Below, in pieces: positions 8,879-17,716 of a DNA stretch of 37,046 nucleotides (position 1 is its first letter; every line of letters starts with the position of its first letter). Under the pieces are notes generated by a model. It made no database searches and was not told where the DNA came from. It worked only from the letters and a program-made list of their open reading frames with translations. The translations under genes and the position numbers were made by a program. Source of the stretch: Nitrospirota bacterium (GTDB lineage: Bacteria; Nitrospirota; Nitrospiria; Nitrospirales; Nitrospiraceae); the NCBI GenBank assembly GCA_013388555.1, contig JACAFD010000292.1:1-37046 (forward strand). The letters are read 5' to 3'.

Positions 8879-10120
8879 ATGGACGCAACACGAAAGCCAT
8901 TCACTATTCGCTGTTCGCTGTGTGTTCTCCTAGGTCTTGTAGTCGGAGTCGCTGTGAGTCCATCAGCAGGCCACGCGGCGACGTACTATGTGTCACAGAC
9001 AGGCTCGGATAGTAATTCGTGCTCACTGGCGGCAGATCAATTTACTGCAAGGAGAACTATCCGAGCCGGTATTTCTTGTCTCGTCGCCGGAGATACGCTT
9101 GTTGTCAAGGAGGGAACATACAACGAAGCCCTCAACAATCCCTTTTCAAATACCGGCACCAGTTGGAACAACAAGATCACCGTGAAGTCAGAATCTCCCG
9201 GGGCTGTCGTCGTCAAGCCGGCAAATGCGGACGATGCCATGAGATTTGATGCTTCCTCACAAAAGTACATTGAGTTTGACGGCATTAAGATTGACGCTGT
9301 CAATGTATCGGTCTACGGCGTGCGCATCTGGGGACAGGCGCATCACATTCGGTTTAGAAATTCGGCGATCCTGAATGCGGCTAACCAAGGTGTCTCGATT
9401 CTTAAGGATGGGGGTGCATCGCCTGACTTCAACGAATTCATCAAAGTTGAAGTGGCGTACACGGCATGGAACCGGACCTGCACTGGCAGCTCCGACGGCG
9501 CAAAAGATGGCTACTGTCATGGCTTCTATGTAAGCGGCAGCAATAATCTTCTCGATGGGATTTTGCTGCATCATAATAATGGCTATGGTGTGCAGTTCTA
9601 TCCCCAGGGCAATCGAGGCAACACCATCCGCAACAGCGTCTCGCATAGCAATAAAGGCACTGGTATCGCCTCTCTTGGAAATGACAACAAGGTGATCAAC
9701 AATGTTGTCTATAACAATGACGGCGGAGGACTCTTGATCACAGAGTCAAACTGTCTCGTTTACAACAACACGGTCTACAACAATTCGGGCGGCTGGGGTG
9801 GCATGAACCTCCAGGGAAGCGGTCATAAGATCAAGAACAACATCTTCTTCCAGAACGGCGTCAGCGGGGCTTCGCTTGATTCAACGAACCTGAACGGTAC
9901 TAACCCCCAGTTCGTCGATGCGAATAACGGAAACTTCCGACTACAGGCCGGCAGCCCGGCAATCGATCGCGGATCAGTTCTTCCGGAATCGAACACTGCT
10001 ATCGACGGTACTCCCCGTCCACAAGGCGCTGCCCCCGACATCGGCGCCTACGAGTTCGGTGGATCGGGTGCCGATATTATTGCCCCTGATCCGCCTCAGA
10101 ATGTGAAGGTTCTTCAATAA
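8879..10120 (+). CDS. Secreted right-handed parallel beta-helix repeat protein
   Basis: Signal peptide LCVLLGLVVGVAVSPSAGHAA; YYVSQTGSD...RTIRAGISCLVAGDTLVVKEGTYNE; repeated N/G-rich rungs (NTIRNSVSHSN, NKVINNVVYNN, NCLVYNNTVYNN). ATG at 8879 preferred over TTG at 8861. Confidence 0.85.
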   Translation: MDATRKPFTIRCSLCVLLGLVVGVAVSPSAGHAATYYVSQTGSDSNSCSLAADQFTARRTIRAGISCLVAGDTLVVKEGTYNEALNNPFSNTGTSWNNKITVKSESPGAVVVKPANADDAMRFDASSQKYIEFDGIKIDAVNVSVYGVRIWGQAHHIRFRNSAILNAANQGVSILKDGGASPDFNEFIKVEVAYTAWNRTCTGSSDGAKDGYCHGFYVSGSNNLLDGILLHHNNGYGVQFYPQGNRGNTIRNSVSHSNKGTGIASLGNDNKVINNVVYNNDGGGLLITESNCLVYNNTVYNNSGGWGGMNLQGSGHKIKNNIFFQNGVSGASLDSTNLNGTNPQFVDANNGNFRLQAGSPAIDRGSVLPESNTAIDGTPRPQGAAPDIGAYEFGGSGADIIAPDPPQNVKVLQ

Positions 10121-10231
10121 TGCATTCACCGCTGTAATCTAGTCGATCACTCCCATCATCGGCAGGGTTCTGTGCTGCGGCACGCTCGCAGTGCTGATCT
10201 TCTCTCAAACATGTGCCAGCCAGGGTCTACG

Positions 10232-11011
10232 ATGGCTTCACTGATCTTCATGTACCATGATCTTACGAGCGACATTGCCTCTGTGCCATCGGGGCACCGG
10301 CCTTATGTGCTTGATGCCACGGTGTTTCGCCGCCAGATCTGTCTCTTGGCCAGGCATGAGCTTCCAGTTGTCACGGTAGCCCGCTGGTGTGCGGGTTTTC
10401 GCGCAGCGCGGACTATTGTACTGACATTTGATGATGGTCATGTCAGCAACCATGATTTGGCACTCCCGATTCTATGCGAGTACGGAATGAAGGCCACATT
10501 TTATGTCACTGCAGGTTTCATAGGTACTGGTCAGACTATGAACTGGGGACAAATTCGTGCGCTCCATGCGGCAGGTATGGAGATAGGCTCGCACACGATG
10601 ACTCATCGGCCACCCTCAACTTTGAGCGACGAGGAACTCCGGTATGAGCTCACAACCAGCCGAGATGTCCTTGAGAACGGTTTAGGCGCGCCGGTAACTT
10701 CCATTTCTTCACCAACGGGATTCTTCAATCCTCGGATGAAAGATATCGCCCGCGAGGTCGGGTACGGTGCGCTCTGCTTCGGGCAAGCCGGGCTGGCCGC
10801 GGACACCGCGGATCCGTTCTCTTTGAACCGGATTGCGGTGAAACGCACGATGGGGCAGGATAAGTTTGAGGCGTTACTGCGGTTCGATCGCAGCGCCATC
10901 CTGCGCATCAAGTGCCGCCAGGTCGTTCCAGGTTTTGCGCGAAGAGCGCTGGGATCCCGTTTCTATCTTCCGATTAGACGTGCCCTCTTGGGAAGTTTCT
11001 CTTCTGACTAG
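10232..11011 (+). CDS. Polysaccharide deacetylase (NodB-like)
   Basis: FMYHDL, IVLTFDDGHVSN, ATFYVTAGFIG, IGSHTMTHRPPSTLSDEELRYEL. The ORF opens at 10172; ATG at 10211 or 10232 is the more likely start. Confidence 0.88.
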   Translation: MASLIFMYHDLTSDIASVPSGHRPYVLDATVFRRQICLLARHELPVVTVARWCAGFRAARTIVLTFDDGHVSNHDLALPILCEYGMKATFYVTAGFIGTGQTMNWGQIRALHAAGMEIGSHTMTHRPPSTLSDEELRYELTTSRDVLENGLGAPVTSISSPTGFFNPRMKDIAREVGYGALCFGQAGLAADTADPFSLNRIAVKRTMGQDKFEALLRFDRSAILRIKCRQVVPGFARRALGSRFYLPIRRALLGSFSSD

Positions 11012-11197
11012 GAGCCTGTCCGACATTACCCTTTCTACTGCGGCGAACGATCTGCAGCCACCTGCGTCGTTCTCGACCCGAAAAAACCCTCAATGTATTC
11101 CAGTGAATACACCTCCGGTTTTTCCGGGCCTGCGGCCTTGCAGCTCGCCGCATCTCATTCGCCTCGTCACGAAGGGTAACGCCGGACAGGCTCCTAG
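11008..11197. repeat. 190-bp symmetric imperfect palindrome (possible MITE/REP-like dispersed element)
   Basis: Ends CTAGGAGCCTGTCCG ... CGGACAGGCTCCTAG are exact 15-nt inverted repeats. Arms stay partly complementary (TTACCCTT/AAGGGTAA; CCCGAAAAAACC/GGTTTTTCCGGG; GTATTC/GAATAC) around a 4-nt CAGT centre at 11101-11104. Confidence 0.85.
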
Positions 11198-11272
11198 CGT
11201 GGATTGTTAAAACCCATTCTCGCACCTAGGGATTGTCATGCGATTGTCGATTGATACTTGGGGGAATGTTCC

Positions 11273-12445
11273 ATGGCAAGACGAACTGTACTAGTGGTCG
11301 GTGCGGAGGAGAATCCGGTCCTTCCTATCTTGGAATCCCTGAGCAGGGCAGGACTGGATGTGTCGGTCGCCAGCCACAGACGCATGTGCCTGGGTTTTTT
11401 TTCCAGGTACGCGAAACGGCGATTTATCTACCCATCACCGTACGCTCGACGAGAAGACTTTTTGGAAGCGCTATTGGGAATCGTCAAAGCCAACCGCTTT
11501 GATGTCACACTTGTCATAGGGGATCAAACGACAGACCTATTGGCCGAACATAAGAACAAGTTCCTTCCCTACACCAGAATTCCACTGGTCGAGCTGGATC
11601 GCTTTCAGTTGTGCCGGGATAAGTCACAAACGATGAAAATCGCGCAGAGTCTGCGAGTGCCCATTCCAAAAACGTACTATCCGGAGACCAACGGGATTGA
11701 GGCGCTCTCCAGGAGCGTTCAATATCCTGTGGTGTTGAAACCGAATAGTAGTGACGGAGCTAGAGGTATTTCTTATCCGAGAACGCCGGAGGAACTGATC
11801 GCTTCGTATTATATGACGGTGCAGACATACGGCGCTTGTCACGTCCAGGAATATATTCCGCAAACAGGAATGCAATATAAAGCGGAATTCGTCTTAGATT
11901 ATTCAGGCACAGTCCAAGGATGGTGCGTGTACAATAAAATTCGGTATTATCCGGTCACCGGAGGCTCCAGCACACTCAATTCCACTGTGCAACGTCCGGA
12001 TATTTTAGAAACAGGTTATAAGGTTCTTAAAGAGATGAAGTGGTACGGAATGGCGGACTGCGATTTCATTGAGGATCCTCGTGATGGAGTGGTGAAGTTG
12101 ATGGAGATTAACCCCCGGTTCACCAGAAGCATCAAGATCTGTGTCAAAGCCGGTGTGGATTTCCCCCTTCAACTGTATAAGCTGGCGATGGAAGAGCCGA
12201 TGTCGCCTATGTTGGATTATTCGGTGGGTCTCTACCAGCGGTATTTGCCGGGCGACATACTCTGGTTTCTCGGGTCGCCTCAGCGCTTTCGTTCGAACCC
12301 CAGCTTTTTCAAGTTCATGGGCGAAAACATGACTGATGAAATCTTCTCGCTCACGGACCCTCTTCCTTTCCTAGGCTACTTGCTGGGCAAGGGAAGCAAC
12401 TTGCTGAGCAAGAATGAGCGGCAGTATTGCTTCAGACGACTCTAG
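11273..12445 (+). CDS. ATP-grasp superfamily ligase
   Basis: RTVLVVGAEENPVLPILESLSRAGLDVSVASHR; YPVVLKPNSSDGARGISYPRTPEEL; CHVQEYIPQTGMQYKAEFVLDYSG; MEINPRFTRSIKICVKAGVDFPLQLYKLAM. ATG at 11273 (ORF opens at 11258). Confidence 0.87.
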   Translation: MARRTVLVVGAEENPVLPILESLSRAGLDVSVASHRRMCLGFFSRYAKRRFIYPSPYARREDFLEALLGIVKANRFDVTLVIGDQTTDLLAEHKNKFLPYTRIPLVELDRFQLCRDKSQTMKIAQSLRVPIPKTYYPETNGIEALSRSVQYPVVLKPNSSDGARGISYPRTPEELIASYYMTVQTYGACHVQEYIPQTGMQYKAEFVLDYSGTVQGWCVYNKIRYYPVTGGSSTLNSTVQRPDILETGYKVLKEMKWYGMADCDFIEDPRDGVVKLMEINPRFTRSIKICVKAGVDFPLQLYKLAMEEPMSPMLDYSVGLYQRYLPGDILWFLGSPQRFRSNPSFFKFMGENMTDEIFSLTDPLPFLGYLLGKGSNLLSKNERQYCFRRL

Positions 12446-12600
12446 GCAAATCGACCCTTCCCGAGCAGTTTCTATGACAGGGCCGCCATTCCCGTAGCTG
12501 AACTGACCTGAAAGAACATTCGAGCAGGGGAACGAGAACCTCTCCGATTCAAGAGAATCGCATTTCACGGAAGCGCGTTAACTGCGAAAGGGTTTGAGCG

Positions 12601-13551
12601 ATGCTGGTCTATTGTGCCCTGGCTGCCATGGTTGTCTTGGCGGGGTTTATTGTATTTTTCATCGTGTATGTCCTTTACGCAGCTTTTCAAGAATACCGTC
12701 CTGATCGTGTGCCGGCTCTCTTGTATCACCAGATCATCTCCAAGGAGAAAGTGGATAGTGGAGAACTCGTCAATCACGAACGGGTGTATGTCGCCTATGA
12801 TTCCAGTTTTGCCGAACAGATGGGGTATCTGCATCGACATGGCTATACAACCATTACAGTGGATGATCTAGTGGCTTTTCAAGAAGGAAGGAGGCCTCTT
12901 CCCTCGAGACCGATCATCGTGACTTTTGACGATGGGTTTATGAGCAACTATCTTTACGCCTTTCCAATTCTGAAACGCTATGCCATGAAGGCGACGATTT
13001 TCGTTACTCCCGATCGAGAGAGCCAGAACTTTAAAAAATACGCCCATATCGATGCCCCACTCAGCCCTGAACAGACACGAGAGATGAGCGAACATGGCAT
13101 TTCCATCGAGTCTCACGGGATGACCCATCGCTATCTCACGGAACTATCTCCGGATGTGACCCGCTGGGAGTTGACGGAGTCAAAAAAGGTGCTGGAAAGT
13201 ACAACCGAGAAACCGGTTCGTTTCCTTGCGGTCCCGAGCGGAGCCTATAACCGGTTGGTCAGACGATTGGCAAAAGAATGTGGCTACGAAGCCGTTTTCT
13301 GTATGTTGAAAGGAACCAACAACAAGGGAAGCGACCGCTATGCACTCAGACGGCTCGTGGTAGCGCGAGATGTCACTCTGAGCGATTTCCACAATCTTTT
13401 GTCCCCCGCAACAGCGGTCCGTCTCCGTCTCATGAGTTGTATCCAGAATATGTTGCTACAAGTTCTTGGGCCAGGGGGTCTGGATAAGCTCCGCAATAGC
13501 CTCTACCGATCACCACTGGTGTGGGTGTTCAGCAGCGGGAAGATGCGCTAG
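12601..13551 (+). CDS. Membrane-anchored polysaccharide deacetylase (PgaB/IcaB/NodB-like)
   Basis: N-terminal TM helix; PALLYHQII, PIIVTFDDGFMSNYLYAFPILKRYAMKATIFV, ISIESHGMTHRYLTELSPD. Confidence 0.9.
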   Translation: MLVYCALAAMVVLAGFIVFFIVYVLYAAFQEYRPDRVPALLYHQIISKEKVDSGELVNHERVYVAYDSSFAEQMGYLHRHGYTTITVDDLVAFQEGRRPLPSRPIIVTFDDGFMSNYLYAFPILKRYAMKATIFVTPDRESQNFKKYAHIDAPLSPEQTREMSEHGISIESHGMTHRYLTELSPDVTRWELTESKKVLESTTEKPVRFLAVPSGAYNRLVRRLAKECGYEAVFCMLKGTNNKGSDRYALRRLVVARDVTLSDFHNLLSPATAVRLRLMSCIQNMLLQVLGPGGLDKLRNSLYRSPLVWVFSSGKMR

Positions 13552-14706
13552 ATGATGCTGTTAACCGAAATGATTTTCTGGATATCGTTGGGTACGCTTG
13601 CGCATATCTATTTTGGACATCTTGTTGTGTTGGTGGTGATGTCGAAGTTTGGGCAGCGCGCCGTGCTGAAGGCGGATATCTTCCCCTCCGTTTCCATCAT
13701 CATCTGCGCCTATAACGAAGAGCGACACATTGCGCGTAAAATCGCCAACTGTCTCGATTTCGATTATCCACCCGGCAAAGTGGAGATTATTGTTGTCTCG
13801 GACGGTTCGCACGATGGGACGAACGCCATTCTGGAAACGGTGAGGGCGAATCATCCGTTCGTCAAGACCCATTACATGCTCGAACGAAGCGGCAAGACGG
13901 CCTGTCAAAATGTCGCGGTCCAAATGGCGAGCAATGAGGTCTTGTTCCTCACGGATGCGACGACTGCCCATCCGAGAACCGCGCTCCGGTTGCTTGTTCG
14001 CAGCCTCCATGATCCTTCGGTCGGATGCGTCACCGGGAAACCAGTATTTAATCCCGGTACTGGCCTCATCTCGGCCGGGCAGCAGAAGCGAGACCGGTAT
14101 GAATACTACCTGCGAGGCAAACTTGGGCAAGTCAAAACTTTGTTCGGTGCTCAGGACTGCATTTATGCCATCCCACGTAATCTCTATCCCACTATTCGAC
14201 CTGATCTGGATAGTGGTTTCGTCGGCCCGCTTAAGATATTAGAAAAAGGGTACCGGACTGTCTTTGAACCTGAAGCGGTCGCGATTGTGGATCGGCGTCC
14301 GCCGAATATCAAAGACGAGTTTATTCGCAGATCGAGAATCATGCTGAGGGGGATGAGAGGGCTTCTCCATATGCGGCATTTGATGAATCCTTTCAAGTAC
14401 GGATTTCTGGCCGTCTCGCTGATCTCATCTCGGCTGTTGCGTTGGCTTACTCCTGTTTGGTTGGTTAGCTTATTAGTATCGAATGTCTTTCTCCTGAACT
14501 CCCCTTTCTATCTCGGAGCGTTGCTGCTGCAAGTAGCATTTTATGCCGCTGCTGTTATCGCGTTCTTTTTAGAGCAACGCGGTTACCGGCCGAACGTCGT
14601 ATTTTCTGTCCCGCTGTATGTCTGTACCCTGGCCGTAGCGGCGGCTGACGGGCTGCGGCGGTTGTTGGCCGGAGAAAGCGGGCAACTGTGGCAGACGAGA
14701 AGGTAA
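13552..14706 (+). CDS. Membrane-associated family 2 glycosyltransferase
   Basis: FPSVSIIICAYNEERHIARKIANCLDFDYPPGKVEIIVVSDGSHDGTNAIL; LFLTDATTAHP; C-terminal TM helices. Starts immediately after the upstream stop (TAGATG). Confidence 0.9.
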   Translation: MMLLTEMIFWISLGTLAHIYFGHLVVLVVMSKFGQRAVLKADIFPSVSIIICAYNEERHIARKIANCLDFDYPPGKVEIIVVSDGSHDGTNAILETVRANHPFVKTHYMLERSGKTACQNVAVQMASNEVLFLTDATTAHPRTALRLLVRSLHDPSVGCVTGKPVFNPGTGLISAGQQKRDRYEYYLRGKLGQVKTLFGAQDCIYAIPRNLYPTIRPDLDSGFVGPLKILEKGYRTVFEPEAVAIVDRRPPNIKDEFIRRSRIMLRGMRGLLHMRHLMNPFKYGFLAVSLISSRLLRWLTPVWLVSLLVSNVFLLNSPFYLGALLLQVAFYAAAVIAFFLEQRGYRPNVVFSVPLYVCTLAVAAADGLRRLLAGESGQLWQTRR

Positions 14707-14724
14707 GCGCAGAGGAATTCCAGG

Positions 14725-16299
14725 ATGCTCTTTAACTCTTACGAATTCATCTTCTTGTTCCTCCCTCTTACATTGGTGGGAGCGATTTATCTGGGGCGAC
14801 GGAGGGAGCCCTGGCTCGTCACTGCCTGGTTAAATGCTGCATCGTTATTCTTTTATGGATGGTGGAATCCCTCCTATCTGTGGCTCATTGTCGCTTCGAT
14901 TGCGGTGAATTACTTGATTGGCAGACGGTTATTGAAGGATGGAGCAGGGCTATCAGAGAAAAAATGGACGCTTGCCGCGGGGATCGCAGTCAATCTCACG
15001 CTCCTGGGTTATTTCAAATACGCGAATTTCTTTGTTGAGAATTGGCGCGCACTTGCAGGTTCAGAGCTTCAACCGGTCCCCATCATCTTGCCGATAGCGA
15101 TCTCGTTCTTCACGTTCACACAAATAGCCTATCTCGTCGACGCCTATCGTGGAGAGGCTCAGGATAATAATTTTCTCCGATATTCTCTCTTTGTCACATT
15201 CTTCCCACACCTCATCGCCGGTCCGATCGTGCATCATCGGGAATTGATCCCCCAATTTGCCAGAAAAGGCCTGTGCAGATTTCGGACCAAGGCTGTTGCC
15301 GTAGGCGTAACGATCTTCGTCATCGGCCTGTTCAAGAAAGTGGTCTTAGCCGACGGCGTCGCTCAATACTCGACACCAGTATTTGAGGCAGCTCGGGATG
15401 GAGTGGTGTTGAGTTTCATTGACGCGTGGGGTGGTGCCCTTGCGTACACCTTCCAGTTATATTTCGACTTTTCCGGTTATTCAGACATGGCAATCGGATT
15501 AGCTCGCATGTTCAATGTGCGATTACCGATCAACTTCAACTCTCCGTACAAGGCTGTGAACGTGATTGAATTTTGGCGCCGTTGGCACATGACCCTCTCT
15601 CGGTTTTTCCGTGAATATCTCTATATCCCTCTTGGGGGAAATCGACGTGGAATCGGCCGACATTACGCAAACCTCCTCGGCACCATGCTCCTCGTTGGGC
15701 TCTGGCACGGAGCGGGTTGGACGTTTATCGTCTGGGGCGGCCTCCACGGTGTGTATCTGTTGATCAATCACGCCTGGCGACGACTCCGGCAGTGTATGGG
15801 ACAAGATCTGCAGCGCAGTTCGCTGTATGGCCGGGGGATGGCGAGGCTTGTTACGTTTGCTGCCGTGGTAATTGGGTGGGTCTTTTTTCGGGCGGAAGAT
15901 TGTGATGTGGCGATGCACATGCTCCACTCCATGCTTGGATTGAACGGATTGTCGCTACCTGAATTCTTCTCCGGGAGAATCGGTATGGTGGAAGGATGGC
16001 TCTTGGGGCAGGGCATAAGGTTTGATGGGTTATTTGACTCGGAGATTGTGGATTGGGATATGGGCCTCAAATGGTTGGGAATCTTATTGTTGATGAGCTG
16101 GTATGCGCCGAATACTCAGGAGCTTATGCGCCGATTCCGCCCCGCGATCAATATCTATCAGGCTGAAGTTGCGAATTCCGGGTGGGCCTGGCTTTCATGG
16201 AAACCCACGCCCGTATGGGCTCTTGCTGGTTCTATTCTGGCTTTATGGGGAATCCTGTCTTTAACGCAAATGAGCGAGTTCCTCTATTTCAGGTTTTGA
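14725..16299 (+). CDS. MBOAT family O-acyltransferase (AlgI/DltB-like)
   Basis: MLFNSYEFIFLFLPLTL, FFPHLIAGPIVHHRELIPQF, YFDFSGYSDMAIGLARMFNVRLPINFNSPYKAVNVIEFWRRWHMTLSRFFREYLYIPLGGNRRG, VGLWHGAGWTFIVWGGLHG (conserved His). Confidence 0.96.
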   Translation: MLFNSYEFIFLFLPLTLVGAIYLGRRREPWLVTAWLNAASLFFYGWWNPSYLWLIVASIAVNYLIGRRLLKDGAGLSEKKWTLAAGIAVNLTLLGYFKYANFFVENWRALAGSELQPVPIILPIAISFFTFTQIAYLVDAYRGEAQDNNFLRYSLFVTFFPHLIAGPIVHHRELIPQFARKGLCRFRTKAVAVGVTIFVIGLFKKVVLADGVAQYSTPVFEAARDGVVLSFIDAWGGALAYTFQLYFDFSGYSDMAIGLARMFNVRLPINFNSPYKAVNVIEFWRRWHMTLSRFFREYLYIPLGGNRRGIGRHYANLLGTMLLVGLWHGAGWTFIVWGGLHGVYLLINHAWRRLRQCMGQDLQRSSLYGRGMARLVTFAAVVIGWVFFRAEDCDVAMHMLHSMLGLNGLSLPEFFSGRIGMVEGWLLGQGIRFDGLFDSEIVDWDMGLKWLGILLLMSWYAPNTQELMRRFRPAINIYQAEVANSGWAWLSWKPTPVWALAGSILALWGILSLTQMSEFLYFRF

Positions 16300-16379
16300 G
16301 TCCTTCTGGCGGGCGGATCCATTGACGGACCTTTACGCCAAAGTTCCAGCAAAAAACCGGTATCTGACAGGAACACCCA

Positions 16380-17660
16380 ATGAACTGGTGGCAGTCCAAG
16401 ATGGATTTTTACGCGTATCTTAAGCTTCTTGCCTGTTTTGTGGCTTGTGGAAGTGTTGTGATTTCCGGCGTGAACTGGATGATAGATCCCTTCTGCATCT
16501 TCGAAACGCCCAAAATCAGTGGTCTGAATGCAGCGAAGACCGGGTTTTTTAAAAACCTTCGAACCATGAAGCCGATCGTACTGCAATCGAAAAGAAATAC
16601 GATCGACACGATCATCTTAGGGTCCAGCAGAGCCGAAGCTGGTCTCGATCCTGAACATCCCGCATGGGGCAATTCGAAAGTCTATAACTTCAGTATCCCG
16701 GCGCCCACTATGTATGAGCTATTGCGGTATTATGAATTCGCAAACCAGGTTCAGGAATTGCGAACTGTGGTTCTCGCTCTCGACTTTTCGCAGTACAAGA
16801 CTCAATCGAACGAAGAGGTAGACCAGCTATTACAAAAGATATACACGCCAATTCAGCGCCACCGTGCAGGCAATCTATTAACCGCGCTGTTTTCTATTGA
16901 TGGGCTCTTGGCGTCTGTCAGAACCGTCATGTCTCAGCACAACCCAGAAGTTGAACACACACCTTTAGGATTTGGTATCCATACGTGGCGCCGAGATGAG
17001 GCCACTCGAATCGGACAGAGAGCTGTCTTCATCAATAATGATAAGCAATATATTTTAGAGCACTGGTTCAAAAAAGGGTTAACCGCGGATTTGTTTGGCA
17101 AGTCACAAACGGCAGACTTAGTGTATTTTCGTCGGCTGGTTGAAGAGAGTCGGGCGCATGATACGCGTTTGATCGTCCTCATTTCTCCCTCTCATGCCAG
17201 AGAGTGGTCCATCATTTGGGAGGCGGGCCTGTGGCCTCAGCTCGAGCAATGGAAACGCAACATTGTAACTATTCTTGCGGAAGATGCCGCACGTCATCCC
17301 GGGACAGAACCTTTTGAGTTGTGGGATTTCAGCGGCTACAACAGCATTACGACTGAGGATGTTCCCCTGGCCGCGGATACCCAAACCCAGATGCGATGGT
17401 ATTGGGAGGCTTCCCATTACAAGAAAGAAGTAGGAGATATGATACTGGAGAAGATTTTCGACTATAACAATCCAACACATCAGATACCTGCTGACTTCGG
17501 GACCAAACTCACTCTGGAGAATATTGATAGGCATTTGCAGACCACGAGAGAGCAGCAACTCGTGTGGCATCGACAACATGAGCAAGACCTCCAGGAGATT
17601 AGGGAACTGATCGCAGTCACCCAAAGAGGCCGCGTGGAACACAAATACAAGAAAGTGTGA
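16380..17660 (+). CDS. SGNH-hydrolase-like membrane-anchored protein (AlgJ/AlgX/DltD-type partner of MBOAT)
   Basis: N-terminal TM; IDTIILGSSRAEAGLDPEHP (GxSR block I); TVVLALDFSQYK; directly downstream of MBOAT. Confidence 0.6.
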   Translation: MNWWQSKMDFYAYLKLLACFVACGSVVISGVNWMIDPFCIFETPKISGLNAAKTGFFKNLRTMKPIVLQSKRNTIDTIILGSSRAEAGLDPEHPAWGNSKVYNFSIPAPTMYELLRYYEFANQVQELRTVVLALDFSQYKTQSNEEVDQLLQKIYTPIQRHRAGNLLTALFSIDGLLASVRTVMSQHNPEVEHTPLGFGIHTWRRDEATRIGQRAVFINNDKQYILEHWFKKGLTADLFGKSQTADLVYFRRLVEESRAHDTRLIVLISPSHAREWSIIWEAGLWPQLEQWKRNIVTILAEDAARHPGTEPFELWDFSGYNSITTEDVPLAADTQTQMRWYWEASHYKKEVGDMILEKIFDYNNPTHQIPADFGTKLTLENIDRHLQTTREQQLVWHRQHEQDLQEIRELIAVTQRGRVEHKYKKV

Positions 17661-17716
17661 GGCGTGAAGCGAGGGGCAAGCGGACTTTCCGGGACGGTTG
17701 TAGGATTTAGCACGAC

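Noticed and set aside
10866-11225. ORFs on both strands across the palindrome
   Set aside because: Explained by the symmetric repeat and the deacetylase 3' end; no protein-like features.
12377-12416. Imperfect direct repeat (TACTTGCTGGGCAAG / AACTTGCTGAGCAAG)
   Set aside because: Lies in the ATP-grasp coding region and encodes LLGKGSNLLSK; best explained as coding redundancy.
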